Assembly (NCBI RefSeq): GCF_014174495.1
Contig: NZ_JACJHR010000019.1
Span: 62,001-126,000, forward strand
Direction: 5' to 3'
DNA: 64,000 nt
Source of the DNA: Amycolatopsis echigonensis
Lineage (GTDB): Bacteria; Actinomycetota; Actinomycetes; Mycobacteriales; Pseudonocardiaceae
Within the stretch, counting starts at the first letter, position 1, and every line of letters starts with the position of its first letter. Of the stretch, positions 62,703 to 64,000 are shown one piece after another. The notes below the pieces were generated by a model that saw only the letters and a program-made list of their open reading frames with translations, searched no databases and was not told the DNA's origin. The position numbers were made by a program, and so were the translations under genes.

Positions 62703-64000
62703 GGCAGCTCGAAGTAGCGCAGGGACTCCCACTCCGAAAGCGGGGAGTACGGATCGCCGCCCTTGGTGTGGAACTCCATCCACTCCCACCGGCGCGACAC
62801 GACCCAGAAGTCGACGAACTCGTCGCCGAGGTATTCGCGCAGGATCGGGTCCGCGTCCAACGCGGCGAACGCCTTGGACATCGTGTCGGGGATCCGGGCC
62901 ACGCCGTATCCCTCGGGCAGGCGCCACGCCATGTCGGTGACCTCGTCCGGAGGTTCGATCTCCCGCTCGATTCCGGCCGCCACTCCGGCCAGCACCCCGG
63001 CGAGAGCGAGATACGGGTTGACATCGGCGCCGGGAACCCGGTATTCGAGCCGCGAATAGCGCGGATGGCCGGTGATGGCGCGCACGGCGGCCGTCTTGTT
63101 GTCGACGCCCCAGCTGATCGTGGTCGGCGGTCCGGAGAGGTCTTCCAACCGCCGGTACGAGGTGATCTGCGGAAGCACGATCGCGGCGTTGCCCGCCATC
63201 GTCGCCATCAATCCGCCGATCGCGTGGCGCATGAGGTCTGTCGGACCGTCCTCGGCGAAGAACTGGTTCACGCCCTCGCGCTGCAAAGAGAGATTGAGGT
63301 GCGCGCCCTGTCCCCACCCGGCCGTCGGCTTGGCCATGAAGGTGACCGTGCGGCCTTGCTCGAACGCCACTTCCCGCATGACCTGACGGGTGCGCGCCCA
63401 GGCGTCGGCGAGTGCGATGGGGTTCGTGGGCGCGAGATTCAGCTCGGTCTGCCCCGCGGCCGCTTCGTCGGTCCAGGCTTCCCAGACGATCCCCAGGTCG
63501 TCGAGCCGGGCCGTGACCGCCTCCATGTAGTCGACCCAGTCCTTCGACCGCGCCAAGTGGTAGGTGGCGCCCGCGCTGCCGCCGAGCGGAGTCAGATCGC
63601 GGTACCCGCGCGCTCGCGCTTCCTGGACGGACTCCTCGAAGAGGGTCGCCTCGATCTCCACCGCGACCTTCGCGGTGAGACCCAGCGCGGCGAGCCGGTC
63701 CACCATGGCGCGCGCCAGGTTCCGCGGGCAGATCGGCACCGGCGAGCCGTCTTTCTTGCGGTAGTCGCCGATCACCGAGTCCATTCCCGGCTTCCACTCG
63801 ACCAGCGTGGACAGGTCGGGAACCATCTGGATGTCGTAGAGGTTGCCGCGCCAGTCCGCGTAAGCGTCGCCGAGGACGAACTCGTCGCCGAGGTCGATGG
63901 CGAAGAGAACGTCGGCGAACGCGAAGCCGGTTTCCTTGCCGGAAGCGAACTTCGCCGCGGAGACGGTCTTTCCCAGGAAGCTGCCGTCGTGGTTCGTCGC
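62699..64000 (-). CDS. Glutamine synthetase-like gamma-glutamylamide synthetase (5' end outside window)
   Basis: At least 433 residues of a glutamine synthetase fold enters from the right edge; the start is missing. Visible motifs are KVAVEIEATLFEE (metal-site Glu), AAAGQTELNLAPTNP, TFMAKPTAGWGQGAHLNLSL (the MxKP and GxGxHxN/H loops), NKTAAVRA (adenine-site Asn/Lys) and RLEYRVPGADVNPYLALAG with the catalytic Arg. The flap and binding loops differ from the biosynthetic GlnA and resemble the GlnA-like group (PuuA, IpuC, AtdA1) that joins glutamate to amines. The amine is unknown: putrescine-like polyamines, alkylamines or anilines are all possible. It is first gene visible of the operon. Confidence 0.88.
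   Translation of the reverse strand, partial: ATNHDGSFLGKTVSAAKFASGKETGFAFADVLFAIDLGDEFVLGDAYADWRGNLYDIQMVPDLSTLVEWKPGMDSVIGDYRKKDGSPVPICPRNLARAMVDRLAALGLTAKVAVEIEATLFEESVQEARARGYRDLTPLGGSAGATYHLARSKDWVDYMEAVTARLDDLGIVWEAWTDEAAAGQTELNLAPTNPIALADAWARTRQVMREVAFEQGRTVTFMAKPTAGWGQGAHLNLSLQREGVNQFFAEDGPTDLMRHAIGGLMATMAGNAAIVLPQITSYRRLEDLSGPPTTISWGVDNKTAAVRAITGHPRYSRLEYRVPGADVNPYLALAGVLAGVAAGIEREIEPPDEVTDMAWRLPEGYGVARIPDTMSKAFAALDADPILREYLGDEFVDFWVVSRRWEWMEFHTKGGDPYSPLSEWESLRYFELP

Overview
The window is a 64 kb piece of high-GC actinobacterial chromosome. GTG starts are frequent, genes often overlap by 4 bp, and there are many TetR, GntR and LacI regulators, Tat and lipoprotein secretion signals and mycobacterial-type lipid-degradation genes. 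A member of the Pseudonocardiaceae, most likely Amycolatopsis or a relative, is my inference; no rRNA or marker gene is present to prove it. I saw no tRNA, rRNA, CRISPR array, insertion sequence or prophage.

Layout. (1) 1-1.7 kb: the 3' end of a gene with a thioesterase-like C-terminus, then a DsbA-like and a DoxX-like gene; this may be the edge of a biosynthetic cluster. (2) 1.7-7.7 kb: a glycoside/ester utilisation island (TetR, GH3 beta-glucosidase, MFS permease, type B carboxylesterase). The same palindromic operator lies before the glucosidase and before the permease. (3) 7.9-15.1 kb: an MFS efflux-type protein, a secreted GH25 lysozyme with LGFP repeats, a TetR/epoxide hydrolase pair with two perfect palindromes, and a Tat-exported BNR-repeat protein. 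(4) 15.5-22 kb: a TetR-controlled acyl-CoA or steroid-side-chain beta-oxidation operon (SCPx-type thiolase, frameshifted SRPBCC protein, double-hotdog MaoC, SDR, fused double acyl-CoA dehydrogenase). (5) 22.3-26.3 kb: a GT39-type membrane glycosyltransferase, an L,D-transpeptidase lipoprotein and a VIT-type iron/manganese transporter. (6) 26.4-36.6 kb: two secreted phospholipase C-type phosphoesterases, a large Pls/PosA-type single-module membrane NRPS (epsilon-poly-amino-acid synthetase architecture) and a divergent lipoprotein with a dimethylformamidase-type domain. (7) 36.7-38.3 kb: a ZIP metal transporter and a DoxX protein, each preceded by an IdeR/DtxR-like iron box. (8) 38.4-41.9 kb: aldehyde dehydrogenase, GMC oxidoreductase and GbsR-type regulator, a probable choline-to-betaine module. 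(9) 42-57 kb: a two-part myo-inositol catabolic locus. A LacI-controlled + strand operon carries an IolE-type dehydratase, transporter, stress protein, IolG and two epimerases. A GntR/IolR-controlled - strand operon carries iolC, an aldolase, iolB, iolD and a methylmalonate-semialdehyde dehydrogenase. The halves are separated by an HxlR/DoxX pair. (10) 57-64 kb: a tightly overlapping - strand operon (glutamine synthetase-like enzyme, gamma-glutamyl hydrolase, fused acyl-CoA ligase/enoyl-CoA hydratase, zinc alcohol dehydrogenase, aldehyde dehydrogenase). It looks like a gamma-glutamylation route for breakdown of an unidentified amine.

The strongest candidates for something new are the Pls-type homopoly(amino acid) synthetase, the gamma-glutamyl-amine operon with its fused ligase-hydratase, and an 11-bp palindrome (TCCACWGTGGA) that occurs eight times across unrelated genes and spacers.
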